Assembly (NCBI GenBank): GCA_001579985.1
Contig: LRSR01013674.1
Coordinates: 1-39,043 of the forward strand
Direction of reading: 5' to 3'
DNA: 39,043 bases
From: Hypsibius dujardini
Taxonomy: Eukaryota > Tardigrada > Eutardigrada > Parachela > Hypsibiidae
In this document: one piece after another, positions 18,908 to 29,690 of the stretch
Numbering within the stretch: the first letter of the stretch is position 1
Layout: each line of letters begins with the position of its first letter
The notes under the pieces: model-generated
The model's database searches: none
Told to the model about the DNA's origin: nothing
What the model saw: only the letters and a program-made list of their open reading frames with translations
Position numbers and translations under genes: made by a program

Positions 18908-21900
18908 ATGGCAACGTTAGCTAGCCTTCTGGTGGTGGTGTTTGTTGCGGTATTCGTCCAATCTTCAGGTAAGAAATAAAGTTGAGGTGTAATGAAAAGG
19001 TACCCTGTGAAAACGTATGCACCTTTTAGATGGCGCATGCACGAGGAACGTGACCATCGGACCGGACGTTTCGGTTATCAACAGCGACAACTTCCCGTTC
19101 AACTACGACGACTACACGGTAACACCTTAAATATAAACTATTTACAATACACGATGTTCACAATTTAAAAAAAAAACAGGCTTGTCGTTGGTATATAACT
19201 GGACCAGCGGACACCCAATTGACTCTCACCTTCATACAAGATTTCGAGGTAGAAGCAGGATCGAGCGCAGACTTACTACGCTGGTATGTGCATAACAATA
19301 CGTCACTATCGTATAGGGACGATCAAGGGATTTCTCATACAGCTGTAGAGCATCAGTTCTCAACAGTTTTCTTCGTTAGAAATCATTTCTCAGACAAGAT
19401 ATTTGTTTATCCTTAGTCCACTAACTCTGTTGTAAGGAGAAGACGACTACAGATCTCTAGCCTTCTCCCCTCTCACCTTCTTTGTTTTAATGTAATTCGA
19501 TCCCTCTGCCTACATTTGTGGAACGTTCTCTGTAGCCACAGAAGAAGAGTCAGAGTTCTCTGTCTTTTGCGCTGTGCTGCAGCTGTCTGTGTCCTCGGTC
19601 TCTTCCTATCCAGCTGTCTTCCCTGCCCCTGCATGTACATTGCTCCCTGCTCAGCTTCGCGCTGCCAACGCAACCCAAAATTCAATGCCTGAACGCATCT
19701 GCGGGCGCCTTTTGACGCAATTTATGGAAATCCCTCGAAATAGGGCCTTCTCTGATTCAGATGCTCATTTCGACTCTCAGGGGGTTGGTGCATGCACCGA
19801 TGGGCGCGGGCCCTCAAGGGGCTACGCCTTCCTAAAAAGTGTTTAGTTTCAAAAATTCAAAAATTGAATTGCAAGCAATAAATATAACGGGGGTATGTGC
19901 AAAAAATATCTGGCGGACCGGTCCCGGGCAGAGGATTATTTTGTTGTGGGTTTCTATCACCCAAACTAAAAAACACGAAAATTATTCGTGCCTCAACGGT
20001 TACAGTTCGCACTTCTACCTCAAATAGTTTTTGTTCATAAAAACCTAATGCATTTGATTCCGTAAAAATACCGAATTATTTTTTTGAGGGTAAGGGGATA
20101 TGCCCATGCACTGATCCCTGGCAATCAAAATGAGCCCCTGCTGTGTTCCCATCAGTGGAGATGTTAATGATTTTCATTTTATTGCAGCCCTCATGATAAG
20201 GTTACCATTTTTGACACTGCAAGACCAGGTAGGCATACACTACAACACTTGGATTTGTTTAGAAGTCGGACGCTTTGATTTGTTTTAAAAGTTTTCTGCC
20301 GTGCAATTTAGTAAGATTTTACGCCTCCAACGGTCACGGAATGCGATTATTATAATTTTGATCCTTAGAATAGCAATAAGTTTTGGCAGTATAATTTAAA
20401 AATTTGTATTCGTTGTGGAAAAAAATAATTATCATTGTTAAAAGCAAAATAAGTAAGGCACCATCTCGGCGTTAGTCTATGTCACGCAATTTCATTTTGT
20501 GTGTAGGCGCAACGGAAGCGGTTGCAGCTTCGCGTGTCTGCAGATCGGCAGACTCCATCGTCGTCTCACACGGTCAGTAAAACGTTTCAAAAAAATAATT
20601 AAAAATCTTGTCTAAAAAATGTGTAAAAATGTATCCAGGTCCCTTTTGTGGCGTGGGTTTGCCCGCTCCGGTCGTGCTGGGACGGAACACTGCTGTCGTG
20701 GAATTTTGCTCCGACTACGGCGTCACCGGTCTCGGCTGGCAAATCAGCAAGTTCCACCGTGTAGATGGATAATTATCGATCCATTGTAATATATGTTCTA
20801 AATTTGCTATAGACCTTTCGTATGTCCCTCTGAGTTCACTTCCGCAGCCCGAACCGTGGATCACGCCCACAATTACGCTCGCGAGCTTGACTGAAGAGAG
20901 TGTGATCAACAGTCCCAACTATCCCGCCGTCTACCCGAAAGATTACAGCGCGGACTATATCATATTGAACACTCAAAGGTACGTCATCAATAAATCTCCC
21001 ACGAGAATGATATGCATATTTGTTCTCTGAATACTCTCCGTCTGTTATGTTTTTAAGTTCTTTATTAAATACAGCTACAGAGCGTACGGCATATCCATAT
21101 GATCAAGAAGTTTGCCGCAAAACTTTAATTACCGTAGTTTCTTTTTTCATGCCTTTCGGAATTTTATTTGTTGGTTATTCTGGTCTTCCAAAAATAAGAA
21201 ATTTAGTCGCACAATGATGTTTGAGATGGTAGAATAAATTAAAAAATATCTAACCTTTAGTTTCCTATTTTCTGACAGATATAATTTTACATTTTGGTTA
21301 TTCTAGTGTCCTAAAAGATACAGACATTTAATTGCACAGTTATTTCTTAGATGGTGAATAAAGTAGGAACACGTCCACCCTCTAGTTTCTTCATAATTTT
21401 GTTACTTAGATTCCCCAAAAATTAAGATATTTCATGTAATCATTATTGTTGAAATGCGCAAATTTTTTTGACACATCTGTCTACTCGGTTCAGAAATAAA
21501 TACTATCCATTTTTTCCTGATCTTACAGGGACAAAGCCGTGGTAATCCGGCCAATCATTTTCAATCTGGGCCGCGACTGTTGGGACAAACTCACTATCAC
21601 GGATGTAACAAACAACCAGACATACGTCTTCTGCGGTGATAACGCATTTGAGGAACCATTGGATTTGAGGTAAAATCGTTCGCTTTTGGGTGGAAACATG
21701 TCGAAGCGTTCTTCATTAAACTTTTTATAGTCGAACGGAAGAGATCCGTATTCGATTGACAACAGACCCCTTCGACGACGGAGAGACCGGCTTTTCGCTG
21801 GGTCTCTCGCTGCTCAACTGTGCTCGCAGTGAGTTCGCCTGTGACGACAATAACGGCTGCTACAACCCCAATTCCTCCTGCGATGGCGTCCGACATTGTG

Positions 21901-24349
21901 CGGACGGTTCGGACGAGAAGTGGGAGTACTGCTACCCGGAATGCGGAAAATCACACTTTCCCATGAACTCGGAGACGGCTAACAAAATTACTGGAGGTGA
22001 GGCTTCTATTTTTTTCTACGGTTCGAATTGCACTCTAATACTCGTACCTCCAGCTAAGCGCATTTGTGTTTCTTTTGCAGGTGAGGAGGTGAATCGGTAT
22101 TCTGTTCCCGTAAGTGCCTTCAAAGTCAATGAAACAAAACATGTATGAATCGTGTATATTGTGTATTTCTTCTAACACAGTGGCAAGCTGCTATGTTGGA
22201 GCCATCAGGCAGACAGGTACCACTAGAATAAGCTCAAACTGAATTCTCTCTCCCATGGAACGGCGTATGTCTGAAGTTATGGCTCAAAGAGCTCTTTCCT
22301 GATTAACGTTTTGTTTGTTTCAGTTTTGCGGAGGATCGGTGATTTCGGATCGGTACGTTACGCTGCTTGTCATTGTGCATTGTGCATTGTGTGGCTAGCG
22401 TTTATTTGTCAAATAAAAGTTTACTTTTGGTCCAGCTGAAATATTTTCTAACGTGAAGGCTATATCTATTTCAGATGGATTCTGACAGCAGCTCACTGCT
22501 TTCAAGGGTATGTCCTGAACGGCACATATTTAATTATATAACCGTATCCCCATTGTGCTGTATAGTGCCCTTGTGATGTGGTAAACATTGGACTGAACGT
22601 GTGTGTATGTTCTGTGCCAATCGGCGTTGGGCTGCGTGACATTATCTGCCTGTTTCCTATTCGCTGTGGCGTTTTTCTTTGTTCACTATGTTTATTTCCG
22701 TGTTCCTTGTTTATAGTCTCGGCTGGTTGGTTCTGGGCCGTTCTATTCTGTTCTGTTCCGTTCTGGTCTGGTCTGTGCTGTTTTTTTCTGTTCTGTTCCA
22801 GTTTATTTTGTTTTGTTTCGTTCCAACCCGTCATGTTCTGTTTTGTTCTGGTCTGCGCTGTTTTGGTCTATCCTATTCTGTACCGTTCGGCACTGACTAA
22901 TAATAAAAGTGCTTTTGTTGTAATATATTTTATATTTCTAGCTTCGGACAGTATAAAGTCCGTCTTGGCGGGCATAACCTTGAGATCTCAGCAGTGAACG
23001 ACCGAGCAGTGGAGATCGAGGTGGAAAAAGTTATTTGGTTTGTGTTTCCCCAAGAATCTGCAAAACAATTTTTTCCGGATTCGGAATTATGTTCTCCCAT
23101 TCTTCTTTACAGTCATCCGTCCTATAACACTCCCTCAACGCTTGCCCATGACAGCTGCCTGCTCAAGCTGAAGGAGACAATTCCATTCCGGAAGAACATT
23201 GCCCCGATCTGTCTGCCCCGTCAGGACGCTGATGTGGAGCCGGGAACGATCTGCATGTCCTCAGGTATCAATACGGTAGTTCCTCTCTTTCCGCACACAA
23301 ATTTATTTTCTTGATTGCTGCACTTTAAGCTTCCAATAACATGGGAAAATACTATTATTGTCAAAGCACTCTTCGACCGAATAATTGAAATTGCAGGTTG
23401 GGGCCGATCCAGAACCGCAGGAGGCTCATTGGACGGTTTGAGAGAGATCTACGTGCCGGTGATTGAACGGGGCCTGTGCGGAAGAATTTATGCGGCATCT
23501 TCCATTACGTAGGTCTAAACACTTTCACTATACACTGAAGTTTGTATTGCAAAATAATAAAATTAGTTATTAAGGATGTTTAGCTATTCTTATTTGAGAC
23601 TAATTGTTTTTATTTGTTCCCAATTAAGTTTTAGTAACTAAAACTTTTAACTGAGTTGTTTCGTCAATTGAAAAGTTAAATACCAACAAATTAATCACTA
23701 GTTGTTTTATTTAAGTTTCCTCAGTTTAAGTTTAGTTTTGCCACCACTACAGTGTGAAGTTAATGGTTACATTTATTTTTATTTTTCACAGGTACCCTGT
23801 CACGCAACAAATGATTTGCGCCGGATCACCGCAATGTGCGTATACTGCGGTCAAACAAACGAACGTCCCAACCTCAATTGAGAGAACAGTTTTATAAATT
23901 AGTCGTTGACCTTTGCTTTCAACCCAAAAAATTGTAATTTTGAAAACTAGTACAAAAAGTAGGAAGATTGGTAAGTGCATTGTTTATTTCTGACAAACAA
24001 ATTGTCAGCGACTGATTCCAAACAGGCAACAAAGTTTCATTTGTTCGTGATTCAGGGGACAAAGACAGCTGCCCAGGAGACTCTGGAGGTCCGTTCGCTT
24101 GCAGAAACAACGGTGGCCGCTGGACCGTCAACGGCATCGTCAGCTGGGGAGGAGTCTGTCACAGGAACGAAGTTCCAGGGGTAAATTTGCGACTTTACGA
24201 AATCAAATCACGCGTTTGTGGAGTAAATTTGAAATAGAGACCGCCGTGAACGGATAGCGACGCTAATCTCAACGTTTTGTTTGTTGCAGGTTTACGCCAA
24301 CACAGGATCAATGACGAACTGGCTAGTGCAGACAATGGCAACCAACTAG
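18908..24349 (+). CDS. Secreted CUB-CUB-LDLa-trypsin serine protease, gene 1
   Basis: Nineteen exons: 18908-18968, 19030-19118, 19180-19283, 20188-20228, 20507-20572, 20639-20746, 20813-20978, 21529-21669, 21731-21996, 22081-22109, 22181-22216, 22324-22352, 22475-22507, 22942-23037, 23113-23264, 23397-23508, 23792-23835, 24056-24180, 24290-24349. The 1758-bp CDS encodes 585 residues. Order: signal peptide (MATLASLLVVVFVAVFVQSS); CUB1 about 24-156 ([38 protein letters not shown]); CUB2 about 175-288 (NSPNYPAVYPKDYSADYIIL); LDLa 296-326 ([19 protein letters not shown]); activation site K344-I345 (ITGG); trypsin domain with His386 (TAAHC), Asp435 (HDSCLLKL) and Ser534 (GDSGG). Asp528 before SCPGDSGG gives trypsin-like, basic P1 specificity. 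It should be an extracellular zymogen whose CUB and LDLa modules bind partners. Intron 6 uses a GC donor. The residue two before Asp528 is Trp, where Gly is usual. It heads a tandem array of paralogs. Confidence 0.88.
20747..20812 (+). other. GC-AG intron in protease gene 1
   Basis: Exon 6 ends CAAATCA and the intron begins GCAAGT instead of GTAAGT, then ends CTATAG. Paralogs at the same position read GTAAGT (31383 and 37819) with the same phase, so a T to C change at the donor is inferred. Confidence 0.75.
22735..22885 (+). repeat. (CTGTT)n-like simple repeat in intron 13 of protease gene 1
   Basis: Irregular CTGTT/CTGTTC repeats (TTCTGTTCTGTTCCGTTCTG) within the intron between the exon with the catalytic His and the next exon. 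Cys/Phe/Val/Leu-rich frames across it are artefacts. Confidence 0.8.
23564..23756. repeat. Possible hAT-type remnant in intron 16 of protease gene 1
   Basis: Read on the minus strand it begins CACTGTAGTGGTGGCAAAAC, a form typical of hAT termini, and continues into AT-rich sequence with the motif TTTTAGTTACTAAAA. A similar inner motif occurs at 31940-31970 in intron 7 of gene 3. No second terminus or 8-bp target duplication was located. Confidence 0.3.
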
Positions 24350-25629
24350 AATCCCCATAATTAGCTGAATTCTTACGGAAAAACTTATCCTTGGAAGTTT
24401 AATGCGTGGTTTTATACCTTTAACGATTTTTTGTAGTATTTCAAGAAAAATCTGAACTTTAATATGTGAGCATGAAGGTTTTCCGCTCTGTAGATTTATC
24501 ATCAAGCATATTTCAGTGTATGATACGTGATTGCAACGGCATAAAATATTATAAGATGTGAAATTATTTTCAGAAAATGCGACTCACGAAGACACAGAAA
24601 AGACCATATCTGGAATTGTGTTCGCCATTTTGGTGGCCAACATCTTCTATTTCCACCAATTTTACGCATCAAATTATGACATTGCTATATTTATCAACAT
24701 TTTCACTGTTCAAAGAAATACTGCTTACATTAAAATTAACTTACAAGCTATTTGGTGGTGTTGGGGAATAAAATTTCTGGAACTTAATTGACGCAAGAAA
24801 TTCAAGGCTATCCAGTTGACCATTGCTGACCATAGTGACTGAAAAGAATCCCTGCTTTATGTTTTGTAAGTAAGGCGAGATAACATGGCATATGTATTTC
24901 TCTTTGTCTAATACCTTAATGCACCTATCCGAACTATACCGAAAAGATAATAATAATCACCACCAACGCCGATAGTAGTAGTGAGGAGGAGGGTCTTTAT
25001 TTAGTAGAAATTATACAGAGTTTTATGGGATCATAACGTGAGAACTCGTCAATTATGTGTGGTCTGGGTTTTGCCACTGATCAGATGGTCACCACACGCG
25101 GTTGACCTAGATTCGGGGGTCGGCAGCCTACTCTAGGAAATTGTTCTAGATAGGCTGCACTTATAAACTGTCCAGACAGCTTCGTAGTCGACTTGGAGCC
25201 AACCGAATTGTTGCAGGATTCTGATTGAAAACCAAGGCCGGGAAAAGGTTGTCTACATGACAATTGTTGGTTGTGTGGGCTGCGAGCATAGCAAAAGATT
25301 GTGTAGGGTTGTGAGCATAGCCCTCACCTATAGATAACGTAGGAAAATTATTAAACGAGAACATAAACAAACAGGGAAGGTGGGTAGAGGTGGGAAACTA
25401 AAATTTTTCGTCGCGAACTTGAAAAAACTGACACTGATTTCTTGCAACTTGAACCCCACTTACAACAGAACCAGAAAGTACCCAATCCAACAAATCTTAA
25501 AAAAAAATTATAAAATCACAAACGCGCGGTGATGCATGGCGAGCTGTGGAGACAAGTAGTGAAGGTGAATCATCCAGTTGTAATCAGATTTCGCTCGTGG
25601 TCGAAATTCTCCGCATCATTTTGAAACTG
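24350..25629. other. Intergenic, no gene recognised
   Basis: The 3' flank of protease gene 1, with an AATAAA at 24767-24772 that could serve as polyadenylation signal. The rest to 25629 shows only unsupported short frames on both strands. Confidence 0.35.
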
Positions 25630-26006
25630 ATGGGTGTGAGGGTCTGATTTCCACACCCCGCCTCCGGAAATTTCAACGCATTTTCAAAACAATTTCAGTT
25701 TTTGAGTTTGGATCGGTCCCGGAAGTTGTTAACCCCCATTTGCGGTTATTAATAAAGTGCTGTATTGCACCCAAACAAACCTCGAATTTGATAAAAAAAA
25801 CTCAATTTTTTGGAAAGTTGTAAAATATCGGAGGAAGGGGGTTTGGAAATGAGACCCTCACATCTCCACAATTCTCAAAATGATTAAGAATAAGAGATTG
25901 AACTTTGGGCTTGGTTTTGGAGAAAAATAAATTCTGCTCTTTTGCCCATTCCCTGGCCCTACCTTGAGGGATTCTGGTCCCTCATCTAAGAACCTAATTG
26001 AGGCTC
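25630..26006. mobile_element. Decayed GCTCG-family foldback element, copy c
   Basis: GAGGGTCTGATTTCCACACC near 25638 and its inverse GGAAATGAGACCCTCACA near 25845, then GGGATTCTGGTCCCTCATCT and AACCTAATTGAGGCTC ending at 26006, match the internal and right-terminal parts of the other copies. The left terminus is not recognisable. It abuts the first remaining exon of the protease pseudogene. Confidence 0.5.
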
Positions 26007-26033
26007 TGGCTCCAATAGAAATTTGCTTTTGAA

Positions 26034-27490
26034 GGCGAGGAGGTGAACCCTTACTTTGTTTCGGTGAGTAGTTTTGAACATCATCGGGATGCAAAATTAG
26101 TTAATGGACATTATAAATTACTCATAATTCTGATGTTGTTCTAAACACAGTGGCAAGCTGCGATGTTATACAATCCAGGCGGTTAGGTACCCAAGAGAGG
26201 ATAGGCTGAAAATGCATTCACCCCCTGGAGCTTCATAGATGTTTGAATTTGGTTTGACAAGCGTTTTCTTAGTTAACATTCGTTTGTTTCAGTTTTGCGG
26301 AAGATCGGTGATTTCGGATCGGTGCGTTACGGTAATTGTAATCGTCCTCTGTGTTCCTTCGTCAAATACTTCCGAAAATGTACTTGATTTCAACTGAACT
26401 ATTTTCTAACATGAAGGCTCTATGGATTTTAGATGGATTCTTTCAGCAGCTCACTGCTTTGAAAGGTATGTCCTGAGTGGACATATTTAATTATATAACC
26501 TGCGTATCCGTATTGTTTTGGGTTGGCTACTGCACAAGTGTGAGAGATCTGTTCCAATCGGTATTACGCCATGCTCCTCTAAGCTCCTCAAAGTAATTTA
26601 CTATCAACAGTTGCCCCAGTGCCCCTCCCCGTATAATGTGTGATCCGGATCCTGTGGGTGTCCACCCTGTTCGCTTTGTTGTACATACATGTTATTTTCT
26701 GTTCTATTTAGTGTTTTCTGTCTTCAGTGATTCAACTACTCGGCTAACATTTTCTCCTCATGAGTGGAAATTAATTTGCCTTTAGTGCTGTATTTTGTTC
26801 TGTTTCGCTCCGATTCGTTCCCTGCTGCTCCATTGTGTTTGGTTGGGGCCGATCCAAAACCCAGGGCAGCTCATTTGACGGGCTGAAGCAGATTTCCGTG
26901 CCCGTTATTAAACGGGAGTTATGCAGAGGAATTTACTCTGGCTCTCCTCTTAAGTAACTTCTTCCAATCATTTTGATGGTTTATGCATGGAAAAAGCTTG
27001 ATTGATTTGTTTTCAATTATTTTTCAGCTATTACATCACGCAGCAAATGATTTGCGCCGGGTCACCACAATGTGCGTACAGTATACTTGGGCGGCACAAA
27101 TAAGTCGTTCTAAAACAATTTATGTGTTGCGAACTCTGTTCGCGTTGATACAGGGGACAAGGACAGCTGCCCAGGAGACTCTGGTGGGCCGTTTGCCTGT
27201 AGGAATAATGGTGGTCGCTGGACCATCAACGGCATCGTCAGCTTTGGAGGAGTGTGTCATGTGGATGAGATTTCCGGGGCAAATTTTAACTTCAATAAAC
27301 CAACATGTGTTTGCGCTTTAAATTCTGTTTTTTTTGCTCTGGTCTGTTCTGGTCTGTTCTGCCCTGCTCTGTGTTCTGTTCTGTTCTGTTGCATAGTAGA
27401 CTGATATAAAAAAGATGGAGACCTTTAGTTCCATCCCTTCCATGTGATTTACTACAGATTTACGCTAACACAGGGCAAATGACAAGCTGA
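26034..27490 (+). pseudogene. Truncated trypsin-domain pseudogene of the protease array
   Basis: Segments match protease gene 1 exons 10-13 (26034-26063, 26151-26186, 26293-26321, 26433-26465) and 16-19 (about 26841-26953, 27028-27071, 27154-27279, 27458-27490). The CUB, LDLa and activation-site exons and exons 14-15, which carry the catalytic Asp, are absent. Damage: the exon 11 equivalent ends in TAG where gene 1 has CAG (26184-26186); the exon 16 acceptor AG is TG; the exon 18 donor GT is lost; Trp of SWG is Phe; and the last exon stops early (TGA 27488-27490). The sequence upstream of the exon 16 remnant resembles the CTGTT-rich intron 13 of gene 1, so the deletion joined that intron to exon 16. 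His (AAHC) and Ser (GDSGG) segments survive. The close resemblance to gene 1 suggests a fairly recent partial duplication. Confidence 0.88.
27327..27390 (+). repeat. (CTGTT)n-like simple repeat in the protease pseudogene
   Basis: CTGGTCTGTTCTGGTCTGTT and following CTGTTCTGTTCTGTTG lie in the last intron remnant, the third large tract of this repeat in the window. Confidence 0.8.
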
Positions 27491-27739
27491 ATAGTAAGCA
27501 TTATAGCTACGAATTAGAGCTCATGCATAGATATTAATGCCGGGTAGTACGGAAATTTTGTTTGCTCGATAGTCTTACGAACAAATATATCTTTTCATTG
27601 TTATGCGTGATCTCGTTTTGACAACACAAGACTAACTTTAATCCTTCGGCCTGTAAATATACCACAAATAGTATAACCATGTGCATGATACAGGTGTGGA
27701 GAGTAAAAATATTGAATAAACACAACAAAACTGCATATA

Positions 27740-28687
27740 CCGGGTGCGGGGTTCATTTTCGCACAAACTTTGCCTTCTTTTTTTATTCACAAAATTTCGT
27801 CAAACAATTACCAAAAAATTGCAGAAAGTAGAGAAATAGGTCTCCTACCGGGAACAAAAAAGAGTTTACTCAATATGAAAGTCTCTGGCCTTCTCCATCT
27901 TGCGAATCCGAGACATCCAGAAATTGATGCTGTCCTGAATCACTTGCTGGAAAATCGCCTCTTATTTGTCCTTCAATATTTTAGCCAATCGGGCGAAGCT
28001 GGAAATAAGTTTGTGTTGCTTGGCACGCTCCTGCAGTAGGCTTCACACACAATAATTGAGAGGATGGAGATTGGGGCTGTTGGGCGGGATATTGGCGTTC
28101 CGAATGAAGCAGGGCATTTTTTTCTCCAAAAAGGCCTGCACAGTTCCTGCCGCGTGGCACGGTACTTTGTCTTGATACAAAATCGCCGAATTCGCTTCCA
28201 GACCGTAGGGAAGGTTCTCCAGCATCGGTTTCAGTCAGCTGTCCTTGTAGATATGCTGATTGAGGCTTAAACCAGATGTCAAAAAAAGGAGGGAAGATCG
28301 ACCGGAAAAAGAACCGGCGGCAAAGACGATAGCGCACAAAGCAGACTTGAGAAATTGCTTGTAAAACGGTTTTTTGTTATCGGCAGCGCCTTTTTAGCAT
28401 CTCCCAATGCAAAACAATAAATACTACGTTTTGAGACCTTCTCCTATAACTTAACTACAATCTGAGGCACCGAAAATCCTCGGGATAGCCAGGACACAAT
28501 GAGATTTCGGATCTCCTCACAAATCATCTTCCCATTCTTTTAAATGTAAACAAATGAAATTTTCTTTTTGTGTGAGTGAGAGAGGGGGCTTTTGTCTCTC
28601 GATTGAGTGCTTAATCACTCAAATCGGCCAGCGCGCACGCGCGCTTGCTAACTTTTAATTTTGTGCCAAAATGAACCCCGCACGGGG
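27740..28687 (-). mobile_element. Tc1/mariner-type element, defective copy 2
   Basis: Same family as the element at 7962-8898: left end CCGGGTGCGGGGTTCATTTT, right end inverse AATGAACCCCGCAC, TA on both sides (27738-27739, 28688-28689), and a subterminal GCGCGC tract. The minus strand again holds a broken transposase with YQDKVPCHAAGTVQAF and NANIPPNSPNLHPLNYCV; the Asp after SerPro is Asn here. Its length (948 bp) and internal layout match copy 1, so both derive from one shortened form. It lies between the protease pseudogene and protease gene 3. Confidence 0.9.
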
Positions 28688-29690
28688 TACAGAATTAGGT
28701 TTTGTGCAGATGAAGAAAAGATCCTCCACGTTTGCCCTTACAGCGCTGGCATTTTGTTCCAGCTTTGAGCAGCCAGCGACAATGTGTTCCACTATCCTTC
28801 TCCATTAGTCCGAAATGTGAACGGTACAAGTCAGAAGGTTCCATGTTCGAGCCATACGTTGAGAGCCAGAACCGAAGAATAACTGTCAGTCATGTAAGTT
28901 GAACGTATGAATACCGTCAGTGCAGAAGGTGCAGTCAGTGTGGTAAGGTTTACGTTCAATTTGGAAGGTGGACAGTCTCTCTGGAGGGTTTCCAGTCAGT
29001 CCAGAAGTTTTTGCGTTCCGTCCGAGAAGTGATGCTAATTCAAAAGTGAATGACCGTTACGGAAGGTTCATGCAATCAATCAGGATGGTCCATGACCAAT
29101 CCAGAAGGTCCGCGGTGTGTGTTTGTATAGCATAAGTCGTGCTTACATTTTTGTTATTTTTCAGATCAAGTGTGATTCGGTAATTTTTTTCGTAAAACTG
29201 TGGCTGTTTGTAGTAGTTTTTGAAAACGAAATGTAGTTTTGTGGCGTGATTTTATAAAGGATGCTGCGTCTTCGGATCTAAGTGAGTCCCTGTGCCTAGG
29301 TACGACATGGCATATGGTATGATATACCGTATGTGCCAGATAATTTAAGCGGCAATACGACATCCATAACTTTTTCAGTATCAAATGTAGAGACGTTTCA
29401 TAAGAATTTCACACATCGGTATACCTAATCACTGTCACAGACTCGGTCGGGTCGATTGATAAAGGGACGTTGTGATTGCGGGTGGCATCGGGGTGCTATT
29501 ATCCTGACCGTATAGCGTGATCGAATTATCAACTAGCAATATAATAATCATTACAGTAGTGTTGCAGTAACCGGCAGACACTCAGCGGCCCATTTCCGTT
29601 CCTGCTAGTTTGCCAGAGAACTTTTATTGCAAATATTTCATAGTACTGCGAAATAGTTTAATTCCAGGCTTGAGTACAACTTGTGAAACC
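28688..29690. other. Intergenic, presumed promoter side of protease gene 3
   Basis: Contains the 20-bp periodic repeat (28895-29115). No gene was recognised; a minus-strand frame at 29166-29384 has no support. Confidence 0.4.
28895..29115. repeat. Degenerate tandem repeat, period 20 bp
   Basis: About ten successive 20-bp units share a loose pattern of CAGTC(A/C)(G/A)T then (C/T)(A/G)GAAGGT, for example AGTCAGTCCAGAAGTTTTTG, GTTCAATTTGGAAGGTGGAC and GACCAATCCAGAAGGTCCGC. The spacing stays close to 20 bp although the sequence has diverged. Confidence 0.6.

Noticed and set aside
22578-22997. 139-codon plus-strand frame with a hydrophobic, Cys-rich sequence
   Set aside because: It lies in intron 13 of protease gene 1 and crosses the CTGTT repeat; neighbouring exons keep phase without it.
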